Shown here piece after piece: positions 1 through 8,355 of a DNA stretch of 64,000 nt. The notes under the pieces were generated by a model. That model was not told the origin of the DNA. It did no database searches and was given only the letters and a program-made list of their open reading frames with translations. Position 1 is the stretch's first letter. The number at the start of each line of letters is the position of its first letter. Made by a program: the position numbers and the translations under genes. Origin of the DNA: an uncultured Bacilli bacterium (lineage in GTDB: Bacteria; Bacillota_I; Bacilli_A; RF39; UBA660); NCBI GenBank assembly GCA_910577505.1, contig CAJTLN010000002.1, positions 372,001 through 436,000 on the forward strand, given 5' to 3'.

Positions 1-1367
1 TTTACAGCATTTACATTTTGCAACATGTCTTCTAATAGAACTTCAATTACTTGCAATTGATCTTTTTGTTGCTCTTTTAATGAGGCAATTTCTATTTGCT
101 TAGTTGTATATTCTGTTGACCCTGGTATTAACGCGCTAAGTTCGTGCTCTGCAACATTTATTCTTCTTTCAATTTCACGATATTGAGTTATATTAATTCC
201 TGCCTCATTTAAGAATTCATCAAGTTCTTCTGGAATAACTGTTTGAGACTGCTGTTGTGCTCTTGGTTGTGGATTTTGGCTTGGTGAATCGCTATCTGAT
301 TGTGGTGCTGGAGCTGGAGGCCTGTTTGCAGGCTCATTGTCATTTTGTTCATGACCACCTGTATCTTGAGGAATTTTTGGACCATATAGCCATTTGTCTT
401 TCTTTTCTTTTATGAATCTTCCTAGATGTTGTAGACCTTTTCCTAATAGAACACCTGTTCCAATCATAAGTCCAAGTGAAGCTGCCGCAATAGGATTTGT
501 ATAAGCAAAGTATAACACCCCGCCTCCTATTAATGTACCAATTGCTCCATGACGTATTTTTTGCCATGTTGACGCACTTTTAAAGACGTTTTGGAATGAT
601 GTTAATCCTGTTCCTATTTTTTGACCTAGTGGTGTTCTTTCTAAGTCGTCAGACTCTCTTACTATAAATTCATCATCATCATTTATACGATTATTTCTTC
701 TACCACTTCTTTGCGCTCTTGAAGGAATTTGAGATAACATCAATTCCTCAATATAAAGAGAATAATATTCTGATATATATTTATCTTTAATTGCATTAGA
801 ACTTCTATATTCAACTTGCTCGTGTGGATATGGCATTCTTCCTATATTGTCTGGAGTTGGAACTGGTTCGATATCTTCTTGTGAATATTGTGATTTTAAA
901 TATTCTTCATATTGTTCAGTTGTTTCGCTCATTAATTTTGGACGAGGAATTCCCATATTTGTTCCAGGAACTTTTTCGTTTGCATATCTTGTTTTACATT
1001 GATAAATTTGAGCTGGCAATTTTATTCCTAATAAAGTTTCAAATATTTCTGCCTTATCAGCAATTTTAGAAATATCATCTTTTTTAATATATAAATTTAT
1101 TTTCTCGTCTGCATCTGGTATTTCTATACCTGGTATTTCATATGTTTCATCTAATTTAAATGAACTAAACTCTAGATAATTTTTTAATTCGTTAATTGCA
1201 TTATATTTTTCTTCATCTTCAACGCGAATAAATTCTGTTCCGTCTCTACAAACATCAATAACATTACCTGATAATTCTGATTCTTTTTCTCCTTCTTCAA
1301 GAATTATTCTTCTTTCTTCATCTATACTTTCTAAAAATCTTTGATTTAATTTTTTTCCTGTAGCCAT
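1..1367 (-). CDS. Hypothetical protein with one hydrophobic hairpin, C-terminus cut by window edge
   Basis: About 455 codons are open from ATG at 1367 to the window edge, so the C-terminus is missing. The start follows a GGGAAG ribosome site. The protein opens MATGKKLNQRF and has an acidic N-terminal half. A Gly/Ala-rich hydrophobic stretch lies near residues 270-315 (includes GTLIGGGVLYF), followed by a Pro/Gln-rich linker at about 330-370 and then a charged region likely to form coiled coil. No enzyme motif is visible and I do not recognise the family. The hydrophobic hairpin suggests membrane association. Codon use resembles the neighbours. The reading frame is well supported; function is unknown. 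Confidence 0.75.
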   Translation of the reverse strand, partial: MATGKKLNQRFLESIDEERRIILEEGEKESELSGNVIDVCRDGTEFIRVEDEEKYNAINELKNYLEFSSFKLDETYEIPGIEIPDADEKINLYIKKDDISKIADKAEIFETLLGIKLPAQIYQCKTRYANEKVPGTNMGIPRPKLMSETTEQYEEYLKSQYSQEDIEPVPTPDNIGRMPYPHEQVEYRSSNAIKDKYISEYYSLYIEELMLSQIPSRAQRSGRRNNRINDDDEFIVRESDDLERTPLGQKIGTGLTSFQNVFKSASTWQKIRHGAIGTLIGGGVLYFAYTNPIAAASLGLMIGTGVLLGKGLQHLGRFIKEKKDKWLYGPKIPQDTGGHEQNDNEPANRPPAPAPQSDSDSPSQNPQPRAQQQSQTVIPEELDEFLNEAGINITQYREIERRINVAEHELSALIPGSTEYTTKQIEIASLKEQQKDQLQVIEVLLEDMLQNVNAV

Positions 1368-1404
1368 TGCATTCACTTCCCTTTATCTATTTTATTATAG
1401 CATA

Positions 1405-2739
1405 TTATTTTGCATTTTGATATCCTTTTAACCAATCATAATCTTTGTTTGGCAGTATTTTAGAAAATGTTTTTCCTGCATCTTTTTGGAAAATTAATTC
1501 TTTGTCTTTTAGTTTTATTGTACAATCTTTATTTGTTATACGATAATATATTACATCGCTTGTATTTATTGCCATATATACAACATTAAAATATATGACA
1601 TTTAAAAATACATGGAAATATCCATTAGCAACCCATGTTAGGTAACATGCGCCTTCTTTAGTATATACTCTGTCATATGAATCGCTAATATTTAGGGCGT
1701 ATTTAAGCTCTTCGAACATATCGATGCATTCTTGGCTGGAATTAATATACGATATATACTCTTCATCTGTTTTTAATGGTTTTCTTTTTAGTGAAATAAT
1801 ATTTCTTATATATATGTTAGATATAAAAAAGCAAACTAAAATACAAAGCTTTATAATGCTTGCATATTTGTCTATTAAAGTTGATATTCCTACTAATGCT
1901 GCAATTATAATTATAATTGTTATTAATTTTGAAATAGTTTCACTAAATGCCTGCCATTTACTTATTGACTCGGAGTCTATTTCTTTTTTGTAATTGTGCA
2001 TAAATATTTCAAAATCGTTAATATGATCTTCTGGAGTAAATGATGTAATGTTTTCAAACTTTTTTTGTTTTAATAATTCATTAAGAACTTCTATAGAACT
2101 TAATGTCAAGTAGATATTTTCGGTATTTGTTTTTAATACTATCATATGTTTTATTTGATCAACTCTATAATATCTAATATTCATTATTTTATATGATTTT
2201 ATTTCTGGCTTATTTTTACATTTACAATTAAGAAGATTTATTTTATCTTGCTGCTGATTTGCCCATATATAATATTCTTCTCCATTTATGCCATATATCT
2301 TTTGCGTTTTATCGGTTATATTGTACTCTTGTTTATATGCGTTTAGAAGTTGCTCGTAATATCCGCCAGGACCTGTAATATATATTTTTAATTTCTTTTC
2401 ATAACTATCAATTGAAAAGCATCCTTGCTTTCTTATTTCTTCTAAATATTTATTTTTGTTTTCAAATTTTAAAAAAACAGCTAATAATTTTATTAAGATG
2501 TTAATTATTATTAAAGATGTAAAAGCTATAATATAGCCTAAAATAGAAAAGTTTTCTTTTAATATTATAATTATTGCTATGAAAAGAGGAATTAAAAAAA
2601 AGATAAATGAAGGATTAAAATTTAAATTATTTTTATTACTATTTTTAATTATATTTTTATAGTATTCATCACGACAACTTTTTATATTTTTTTCATATTG
2701 TTCGATAAAATTTTTGTGTTTAATTTTTATTTTCTCCAT
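1405..2739 (-). CDS. Hypothetical membrane protein, about four TM segments
   Basis: This 444-residue protein starts at ATG 2739, nine bases after an AAAGGG ribosome site; a TTG nine bases further upstream is too close to that site. A hydrophobic pair at residues 45-90 is followed by a soluble domain of roughly 180 residues, a second hydrophobic pair near 275-320 and a C-terminal soluble domain. The two-pair layout with large soluble lobes suggests a membrane-anchored protein with cytoplasmic domains. I see no catalytic motif and do not recognise the family. It lies downstream of the RDD protein gene on the same strand and may be cotranscribed with it. Confidence 0.75.
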   Translation of the reverse strand: MEKIKIKHKNFIEQYEKNIKSCRDEYYKNIIKNSNKNNLNFNPSFIFFLIPLFIAIIIILKENFSILGYIIAFTSLIIINILIKLLAVFLKFENKNKYLEEIRKQGCFSIDSYEKKLKIYITGPGGYYEQLLNAYKQEYNITDKTQKIYGINGEEYYIWANQQQDKINLLNCKCKNKPEIKSYKIMNIRYYRVDQIKHMIVLKTNTENIYLTLSSIEVLNELLKQKKFENITSFTPEDHINDFEIFMHNYKKEIDSESISKWQAFSETISKLITIIIIIAALVGISTLIDKYASIIKLCILVCFFISNIYIRNIISLKRKPLKTDEEYISYINSSQECIDMFEELKYALNISDSYDRVYTKEGACYLTWVANGYFHVFLNVIYFNVVYMAINTSDVIYYRITNKDCTIKLKDKELIFQKDAGKTFSKILPNKDYDWLKGYQNAK

Positions 2740-2811
2740 TATATACAACCCTTTACTATTATTTATTATAGTATATATTTTTTATAAATAAAAGAAAAAA
2801 GTAGATTTTAT

Positions 2812-3399
2812 CTACTCTTTTGTTAATATAACTTTTGTATCACATAGAAGATCATGTAAACCTCTTTCATCTTCTCTGAAGATGATGAAACCTAGAATTA
2901 TAAATGTTATAATGTATTGCATTTGAGAAACATATATAGACACATTATACCAAGCTTTCATTGATAGTGATGCTGTAATTATAATCATGATGATTCTTGG
3001 TATGATGTTGGTGATGATTATTGTTCTTAAGATAAACAAGTGAGGTTTTAATTCAGAATTCTTTACAGGGACTATTCTTAAATTTAATATTTTTTTACCT
3101 AATGTTTGACCATTGCAAATGTATGCACTTACTCCAAAATATAAAATCATACATCCTACTGTTATTATATTTATAGTTTGAGAGCTTTTTTGCATATCAT
3201 ACATTTTTTCTATTTCTTCGTTTTTGGTGATGTCGCTTGAACCGGTTGATTCATTTAAAACTAGGTTAAAATATTCTTGTGATGTTTCTATATAGACATC
3301 TTTCGTGTTACCAAATATTGGAATAAATAGGATTAATTCTGTAATTATTGAAATAATAATCATGTCTAATATATATGCTACAATTCTTTTTACTTTCAT
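2812..3399 (-). CDS. RDD family membrane protein
   Basis: This 195-residue protein starts at ATG 3399 behind AGGTG. The N-terminus reads MKVKRIVAYILDMIII, the Arg...Asp...Asp-type first helix typical of RDD proteins. Further hydrophobic segments follow near residues 80-100, 125-150 and 155-175, and the second half has the familiar QTLGKKILNLRIV segment (G-K-x6-R-I-V) of the family. RDD proteins are small membrane proteins of mostly unknown role; some have been linked to ion transport. A tiny YqzL-like gene lies just upstream on the same strand. Confidence 0.85.
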   Translation of the reverse strand: MKVKRIVAYILDMIIISIITELILFIPIFGNTKDVYIETSQEYFNLVLNESTGSSDITKNEEIEKMYDMQKSSQTINIITVGCMILYFGVSAYICNGQTLGKKILNLRIVPVKNSELKPHLFILRTIIITNIIPRIIMIIITASLSMKAWYNVSIYVSQMQYIITFIILGFIIFREDERGLHDLLCDTKVILTKE

Positions 3400-3446
3400 A
3401 AGTATCACCTGAGTTATATTATATCAAAAATATAAGAATATAATTA

Positions 3447-3548
3447 TTAATTTTTATTAAACTCATATTTTTTTATTTTGGAATACACTAAATAGTCGAT
3501 GATTGATCCTGTCTTTATAAAAATTTTCCAAGCTTCTTTACTATTCAC
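3447..3548 (-). CDS. YqzL-like small protein (second copy in window)
   Basis: This 33-codon gene has a GTG start at 3548, five bases after AGAAGGTG. The N-terminus MNSKEAWKIFIKTG closely matches the protein encoded between recO and era at 39771-39854 (MNKKEAWELFKKTG). Both carry the W-x2-F-x2-T-G pattern of YqzL, a conserved tiny protein of unknown role. An upstream in-frame ATG at 3605 would add 19 residues but has no ribosome site and breaks the family-like start. It precedes the RDD gene on the same strand. The call rests on similarity to the second copy and on memory of the family. Confidence 0.6.
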   Translation of the reverse strand: MNSKEAWKIFIKTGSIIDYLVYSKIKKYEFNKN

Positions 3549-3685
3549 TTTTACACCTTCTTTTCTAGAATAAAACTCTACCTTTATTCTATTTAATTTT
3601 ACCATTTTGAGGTTTTCATAACAATATATTTTCGTACAAATGTTTTCTTTTTTTGTCGAACCCTTTTTTTACCGTGTAAAGTTAT

Positions 3686-3719
3686 TTAACAAAAAAAGAA
3701 AGCTTAACTTTCTTTATTT
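3686..3719 (-). terminator. Rho-independent terminator after the LCP-module-like gene
   Basis: On the minus strand a GAAAG/CTTTC stem at the end of the 3714-4631 gene runs into a T-tract. The hairpin overlaps the stop codon. Confidence 0.6.
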
Positions 3720-4631
3720 TTTAGCATTAGCTTTAAATTCATATAATATTTTTACTTCTTGATTGTTTTGTATATTGTTTTGAAGGTATTTATATTGATT
3801 TTCATTTACAAGAATTGCTCTATATTTTTGATTATAGAAATCATCAAACAATGTGTTTATATCATCGTATTCAGTATATGTTACTTTATCAAGTTTGGTA
3901 TTTAACTTTCTTTCGACGTTTATGCAATTGTCTTTTAACAAGCCAACATTTTTATTATTGATTGTATATATGCTTTTATTTTGGATGTTATCAAAAGCTA
4001 CGACATAATATGTTTTATATTCATAAACACTAGTGTTTAAATTTCTAATAAAGTCATAAGTATATTGCATGTGATAAATAGCATATGACATACCGATACA
4101 TAAAATTATTGTGAATATTTTCCCACTGATGTATTTGTTGTATGATATTGCAACTGCCATTAAGAAGAGAATTATAACTGATATGTAAAGAATTGTGCCT
4201 CCTTTAAATACCTCTATTCTTAAAATACCAATTATTAGAATGATAAAAATTATTATTAATAGAGTGTTAAATATAATATGAGAATTATTTTTTAGCTCGT
4301 ATAATAAACGAATTATAATATTTTTTTTCTTTTTGGTTTCTTCTTTTTTTAATTTTGGTAATATAATTTCATCATTTTTACATTCTTTTTTCTTCTTTTT
4401 ATCTGTTATTACTTTACTAGAAATATTTTTTTTAATTGTAATCTCTTTAGGAGACGATGAAATATTTTTCTTAGAAATAACTTTTTTGGGTTCTTCTATT
4501 TTTTTATTTAAATCTTTTTTTTCAGTAACTTGTTCTATAATATTAGTGTTTTGAAGACTATTTTGAATTTTTTTTGCCTTTCTTTTAACACTTTTTTTAT
4601 ATTTTTGAGTTTTTGATTTCTTTTTTGCCAT
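3714..4631 (-). CDS. Membrane protein resembling the N-terminal module of LCP family proteins, without an LCP domain
   Basis: This 305-residue protein starts at ATG 4631 behind GGAGTG. A Lys-rich cytoplasmic tail of about 110 residues leads into three TM helices (about 120-205), followed by an extracellular lobe of about 95 residues (begins TYYVVAFDNIQNKSIYTI, later NVGLLKDN). From memory, LCP (LytR-CpsA-Psr) proteins of Erysipelotrichia-like bacteria carry such a TM bundle plus a substrate-binding-protein-like lobe before the catalytic LCP domain. Here the chain stops before any LCP domain and none is encoded nearby. A shorter relative lies at 5802-6410. Function unknown. Confidence 0.65.
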   Translation of the reverse strand: MAKKKSKTQKYKKSVKRKAKKIQNSLQNTNIIEQVTEKKDLNKKIEEPKKVISKKNISSSPKEITIKKNISSKVITDKKKKKECKNDEIILPKLKKEETKKKKNIIIRLLYELKNNSHIIFNTLLIIIFIILIIGILRIEVFKGGTILYISVIILFLMAVAISYNKYISGKIFTIILCIGMSYAIYHMQYTYDFIRNLNTSVYEYKTYYVVAFDNIQNKSIYTINNKNVGLLKDNCINVERKLNTKLDKVTYTEYDDINTLFDDFYNQKYRAILVNENQYKYLQNNIQNNQEVKILYEFKANAKK

Positions 4632-4743
4632 ATTTTTCACTCCAATAAATATCAATAATAATATATCACAAATTTGATAAAATGAAAGCTCTAATTAATG
4701 TTTTTTATTTAAAATTTTGATATACTCTTTTTAGGTGGTGTTT

Positions 4744-5805
4744 ATGGTTAAGAAGCAAAAAAGAAAGTTTATTTCAATAATAGCTGGGGTTTCAATTATT
4801 GCTACTATGAGTTCCTATTGTTCTTGCAAAATCGCAAAAAATGGTTATATTAGTACAACCTATAGAATTGACAAAGAAACTATAGTAGATGATTTTGAAT
4901 TGGACGCTTTTGAAAATGGCATTATTAGTGGTGAGAGCTTTCTTTATACCAAATATGCACCTTTTTCTAGTAGAATAAATGATTTAAGCATAAAAACTAT
5001 TATACAAGATGATATGGTACCACAAGGTTTAACGATTATGGGTGATTATATTTTAACAACATCTTATGATTATAGTGGTTTAAATAATTCTGTGGTTTAT
5101 GTTATGAGTAAAAATGGTGAATATATTAACTCGTATGTATTAGATATGGATTCTCATGTTGGGGGGATTGCATATGACGAGAAAAATGAATTAATATGGA
5201 TTCCTTCTCATTTAGGAAGAATTAATGCTTATAGAGCTAGTGATTTTCTTGATTTTTCTAAAAAGGAAGTAAAGGCAATTTATTCAAATATAGATGTTGG
5301 TAATGGACTTTTAAACTATAAGAATCCTTTAAAGAATTCAATTGCTTTTTTGACTATCTATAATGATGAATTGTTTGTTGGGAGCTTTTCTGTTGTAACA
5401 CCAGGGTTAGTAAAAAGATATAGTATTTCTACTGGTGACGAAAAGAAATTAAGCCTGACATATAAAGGAATGTTTAATATTCCTAATAAAGTTCAAGGAA
5501 TGACTTTTTATAGAAAAAATGATAGTGAATATATTGTTTTTAGCAGATCTTTTGGCAGAAATACGTCCTCTATTCTTCAGATATTTTCTTATAATGAAGA
5601 CATTGACAATTATGACTCTTCTCTTCAATCTGTGACTTATACTGCACCATCTATGATGGAGCAAGTGAGCTTAGATGATAATTTTTTGTATGTTATTTTT
5701 GAGTCAGCTGCAAAAACATATAGAGGCTGTGATGATGAATTTGATAGTATTTGTATTTTAAATATGGATGATGTTGTCGATCCTCTATTGAAAAAAAGAT
5801 ACTAA
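4744..5805 (+). CDS. Secreted or membrane-anchored propeller-like protein
   Basis: This 353-residue protein starts at ATG 4744 behind AGGTGG. The N-terminus MVKKQKRKFISIIAGVSIIA is a signal peptide or anchor; a Cys pair follows (SSYCSCK) that could act as an imperfect lipobox. The body has repeating beta-strand blocks such as PQGLTIMGDYILTTSYD, VGGIAYDEKNELIWIPSHLG and KVQGMTFYRKNDSEYIVFSRS, typical of a five- to seven-bladed propeller. No catalytic residues are evident. It is the only plus-strand gene in this stretch and lies between two LCP-module-like minus-strand genes, converging on the second with a four-base overlap. A cell-surface role is inferred. Confidence 0.7.
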   Translation: MVKKQKRKFISIIAGVSIIATMSSYCSCKIAKNGYISTTYRIDKETIVDDFELDAFENGIISGESFLYTKYAPFSSRINDLSIKTIIQDDMVPQGLTIMGDYILTTSYDYSGLNNSVVYVMSKNGEYINSYVLDMDSHVGGIAYDEKNELIWIPSHLGRINAYRASDFLDFSKKEVKAIYSNIDVGNGLLNYKNPLKNSIAFLTIYNDELFVGSFSVVTPGLVKRYSISTGDEKKLSLTYKGMFNIPNKVQGMTFYRKNDSEYIVFSRSFGRNTSSILQIFSYNEDIDNYDSSLQSVTYTAPSMMEQVSLDDNFLYVIFESAAKTYRGCDDEFDSICILNMDDVVDPLLKKRY

Positions 5806-5816
5806 TTTGTATCTTT
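5790..5816. terminator. Bidirectional terminator between convergent genes
   Basis: An AAAAGATAC/GTATCTTTT inverted repeat with flanking A- and T-rich tracts spans the overlapping stop codons of the propeller-like gene (+) and the short LCP-module-like gene (-). Confidence 0.65.
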
Positions 5817-6410
5817 TATTTTGTTTGTGTATATTTTTCTTACTCTATTTTTTATATTTATTTTGTCATTATCGATTTTTAGAAAATCATCATCTGTTAA
5901 GATAAAACATTGAATTTCTCCATTGTCAATAGCATTTGCTATTTCATCTGTATTTTGATACGAGATATATTCTATTGATATAATTTTATCTAAATAGTTT
6001 TTTATATTATCTTGATTTTTTGATAACATGCCTATTTTTTGATTTTCTAATTTATTTAAATTATTGTATATTGGTGTTCTTTTTTGAACATAGACATTAT
6101 ATGTAATATATTTATATTCTTTATTAAAAAGGTTTAATATATAGTCATATTTTATGTTTAAATTAACTGTATTATAAATTAATATAATATTTATTATTAA
6201 ATTAACGAATATTCCTATATTATAGATGTTTTTATTTTTACATAAGTAGGATATTATTGAAAATATAACTAGTAAAATTAAGAATAAGAGAGTAAATATT
6301 ATTTTAATATTTGATAATAATTCGATTTTAAATACGCCTATTATTAAAAATATTGATAGTATAATTGTTAAATTGATACTTATAGATGCTAAAACATATT
6401 TTTTTGTCAT
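5802..6410 (-). CDS. Short membrane protein resembling the LCP N-terminal module
   Basis: This 202-residue protein has four hydrophobic helices in residues 1-105, then a lobe of about 95 residues that begins YITYNVYVQKRTPIYNNLNK and continues with NQKIGMLSKNQDN. This layout parallels the 3714-4631 protein, and the lobe pattern (Y-x-V-Y-V, then K-I-G-hydrophobic-L) resembles the half substrate-binding lobe found before the LCP domain in some Bacilli. The chain ends without a catalytic LCP domain and no frameshifted continuation is seen downstream. It converges on the propeller-like gene. Confidence 0.6.
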   Translation of the reverse strand: MTKKYVLASISINLTIILSIFLIIGVFKIELLSNIKIIFTLLFLILLVIFSIISYLCKNKNIYNIGIFVNLIINIILIYNTVNLNIKYDYILNLFNKEYKYITYNVYVQKRTPIYNNLNKLENQKIGMLSKNQDNIKNYLDKIISIEYISYQNTDEIANAIDNGEIQCFILTDDDFLKIDNDKINIKNRVRKIYTNKIKDTN

Positions 6411-6474
6411 AATATTCCCCTCTTTTGTAGTGTATATATTATAATAATATGTTTAAGTTGGCAAATTTAAGTAT

Positions 6475-6502
6475 AAAAAAAGAGTAATAATACTCTATTT
6501 AT
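6475..6502 (-). terminator. Terminator after the 6495-6914 gene
   Basis: On the minus strand AGAGTA/TACTCT forms a hairpin followed by a seven-base T run; it overlaps the last codons of the gene. Confidence 0.65.
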
Positions 6503-6914
6503 CTTGCAACATTTTTAATAAATCGATTTTAAACATATCTTTTGAAGCATTTTGCTTAGAAATCATTATGCCTTTGTATGTTGTTAATTCTGATTTGTGT
6601 CCTTCTAATAAAATATCAGAAGGTGTTATTGTGTTTAACATTATTGTTTGTTCTTTTACGTATACAGTGTATATTAATTTAACGTCTCCATGGACTTGGG
6701 TAAACATACTATCACTAGGTAATTTTAATTCATAAGTTTCTGTACCAGCTTTTTTGTTTTGACTGGTCATAATACCAACGAATTTGCCATTTCTTAATGC
6801 TGGATAATATTCAAAATTTAATTTTTTATAAGCTAACATATTATATTTTTTTAAAGCTCTTTCAAGTTTTTTGAATTCATTTTCGTTAATATAATCTAAA
6901 ACATATCCTTTCAT
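6495..6914 (-). CDS. Hypothetical small soluble protein
   Basis: This 139-residue protein starts at ATG 6914 behind an AGGGGG ribosome site. It begins MKGYVLDYINENEFKKLERALKK, an amphipathic start, and has a beta-rich middle (KLIYTVYVKEQTIMLNTITP) with no TM segment or signal peptide. I do not recognise it. It has its own promoter region with two good sigma-A type candidates and its own terminator, so it appears to be a monocistronic unit. Confidence 0.7.
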   Translation of the reverse strand: MKGYVLDYINENEFKKLERALKKYNMLAYKKLNFEYYPALRNGKFVGIMTSQNKKAGTETYELKLPSDSMFTQVHGDVKLIYTVYVKEQTIMLNTITPSDILLEGHKSELTTYKGIMISKQNASKDMFKIDLLKMLQDK

Positions 6915-6948
6915 TTTTTATACCCCCTAAATTCCTTTTCGTGCTTAC

Positions 6949-6978
6949 ATTCTAACATGAAAAGAATACGTCGTCAAA
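6949..6978 (-). promoter_or_regulatory. Sigma-A type promoter, proximal
   Basis: TTGACG (6978-6973) and TAGAAT (6954-6949) lie on the minus strand with an 18-base spacer. The start would fall about 30 bases before the ATG of the 6495-6914 gene. Confidence 0.55.
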
Positions 6979-7037
6979 TTTTGCCTCAATTTTGAAAAAA
7001 ATAGAAAATTAGCCATATTTGATGGTCGTAGGATTTG

Positions 7038-7066
7038 ATTATATCAATAAAATGTCACTATTTCAA
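7038..7066 (-). promoter_or_regulatory. Sigma-A type promoter, distal
   Basis: TTGAAA (7066-7061) and a perfect TATAAT (7043-7038) are separated by 17 bases on the minus strand. The leader to the 6495-6914 gene would be about 120 bases. Confidence 0.6.
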
Positions 7067-7098
7067 GGACAAAAAAGCTACTCTGAGTTAAAAGGGTA

Positions 7099-7126
7099 TA
7101 AAAAAATCTCATATTTAGAGATTTTT
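7099..7126 (-). terminator. Terminator after the Smr gene
   Basis: An AAATCTC/GAGATTT hairpin followed by a T run on the minus strand overlaps the end of the Smr coding region. Confidence 0.65.
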
Positions 7127-7393
7127 AATGTCTAATTCTACTATAGTTTGTCCATCATTCATTCCGTCAATGTAATATTTTCTTACACTTTTATGTTTTT
7201 TTAAGTATTCGTGTGTCGTTTTTTTTAGAACACCACTACCTTTTCCATGAATGATTATTATATTTTTGTTTTTTAAATGTAAATTATCTTTTATAAAAGA
7301 ACTTATTACGGCAATACATGTTGTACTTGTTTCACCATGAATATCAATATGTGGAAATCGGCAGGTGAAAGGATCTCTAATAGTTTTGCTCAT
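7115..7393 (-). CDS. Stand-alone Smr domain protein
   Basis: This 92-residue protein is essentially one Smr (small MutS-related) domain. It carries DIHGET near residue 18 and IIIIHGKGSGVLKK near residue 46, the two signature blocks (DxHG and HGxGxG). Smr domains bind and often nick DNA or RNA; in MutS2 the domain sits at the C-terminus and acts on branched DNA or collided ribosomes. Here no MutS2 portion is present. The ATG at 7393 lies 17 bases inside the end of the upstream PfkB-like gene, so the two are translationally linked. The target is not inferable. Confidence 0.85.
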   Translation of the reverse strand: MSKTIRDPFTCRFPHIDIHGETSTTCIAVISSFIKDNLHLKNKNIIIIHGKGSGVLKKTTHEYLKKHKSVRKYYIDGMNDGQTIVELDIKNL

Positions 7394-8282
7394 ATATATT
7401 TTTTATTTCCTCTAATGAAGGAACTGCATCAGTTGAACCAACTTTAGTAGCAGCTAAGCTGGCAGCAATACAACCTATTTTTACTGCCTTTTCAATATCT
7501 CCACCATTTGCTAAAGTATGAGCAAATGCTGCGCGAAATATAGTTCCACATCCATGAGTATCTACTACCTTTACCTTAAGAGATGGGCTTATTTTTATTT
7601 GATTATTAATGCAATATAAAGCTCCTCTATCTCCTAAAGTTACGACGAATTCAGTATTTAGATATTTCTTTTTTAATTTTTGATATACTGAAACTAATGT
7701 ACTAACTTCTTGGAAGTCAATTTTGGTATTTGTTACACTTTCTGCAAATTCTTGCGTACATATTACATATTTTGCTTTTTTTAATAGTTCAATTACAGGA
7801 CTAGTTATTATGCTAGCATCTAGTACTGATAGACAACGAGGAAATCTTTCTAACAGAGTCTTTGCTTGAACTGTGTCATAGCCATCTACACATATTAAGT
7901 CTGGTGTGAAATCGAAATCGCATTTTTTTAAGCTGATATATTTATCTGATAGATTAGTTATAGTGTGCTTATGATTTGTATTATTTATTTGAACAATAGA
8001 CATTGATGTATCGTTATCATATGATGGCTCAATATATCGTGTATCAATGTGCATTTTATCAAATATTTTTCTAATTCTAGTTCCGTTTACATCATTTCCT
8101 ATTACACAAGCGACTGCTGTATTTATTCCCCATCTGGCTAGGCAATAGCCGATAATTCCAGCTGTTCCACCTAGACCTCCTTTTTTATCAAAAAATTCAC
8201 TTGTAGATCCTTCTTCTGGTACTTTGTCTACCAAAAGATTAATTTCATAACTTACTCTTCCTAAGCAAATCGCTTTAAGCAT
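7377..8282 (-). CDS. PfkB/ribokinase-family protein with altered catalytic motif
   Basis: This 301-residue protein starts at ATG 8282 behind AAAGGG; a GTG at 8291 sits too close to that site. The fold is clear: an N-terminal beta lid (CLGRVSYEINLLVDKVPEEG), the substrate-binding GGLGGTAG block, and the C-terminal anion-hole region. The family motif DTxGAGD reads DTHGCGTIF here, so the catalytic-base Asp is Thr. The bases are unambiguous (GGA TGT GGA ACT). Known PfkB kinases need this Asp for sugar-hydroxyl deprotonation, so the protein may be inactive, use another base or bind ligand only. It is coupled to the Smr gene. Confidence 0.85.
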   Translation of the reverse strand: MLKAICLGRVSYEINLLVDKVPEEGSTSEFFDKKGGLGGTAGIIGYCLARWGINTAVACVIGNDVNGTRIRKIFDKMHIDTRYIEPSYDNDTSMSIVQINNTNHKHTITNLSDKYISLKKCDFDFTPDLICVDGYDTVQAKTLLERFPRCLSVLDASIITSPVIELLKKAKYVICTQEFAESVTNTKIDFQEVSTLVSVYQKLKKKYLNTEFVVTLGDRGALYCINNQIKISPSLKVKVVDTHGCGTIFRAAFAHTLANGGDIEKAVKIGCIAASLAATKVGSTDAVPSLEEIKNIYEQNY

Positions 8283-8355
8283 ATCAATCACCCTTTATTC
8301 TTTTATAATTATAATATAAATTGTTTTCTATATCAATTACATATTTTTATAATAT

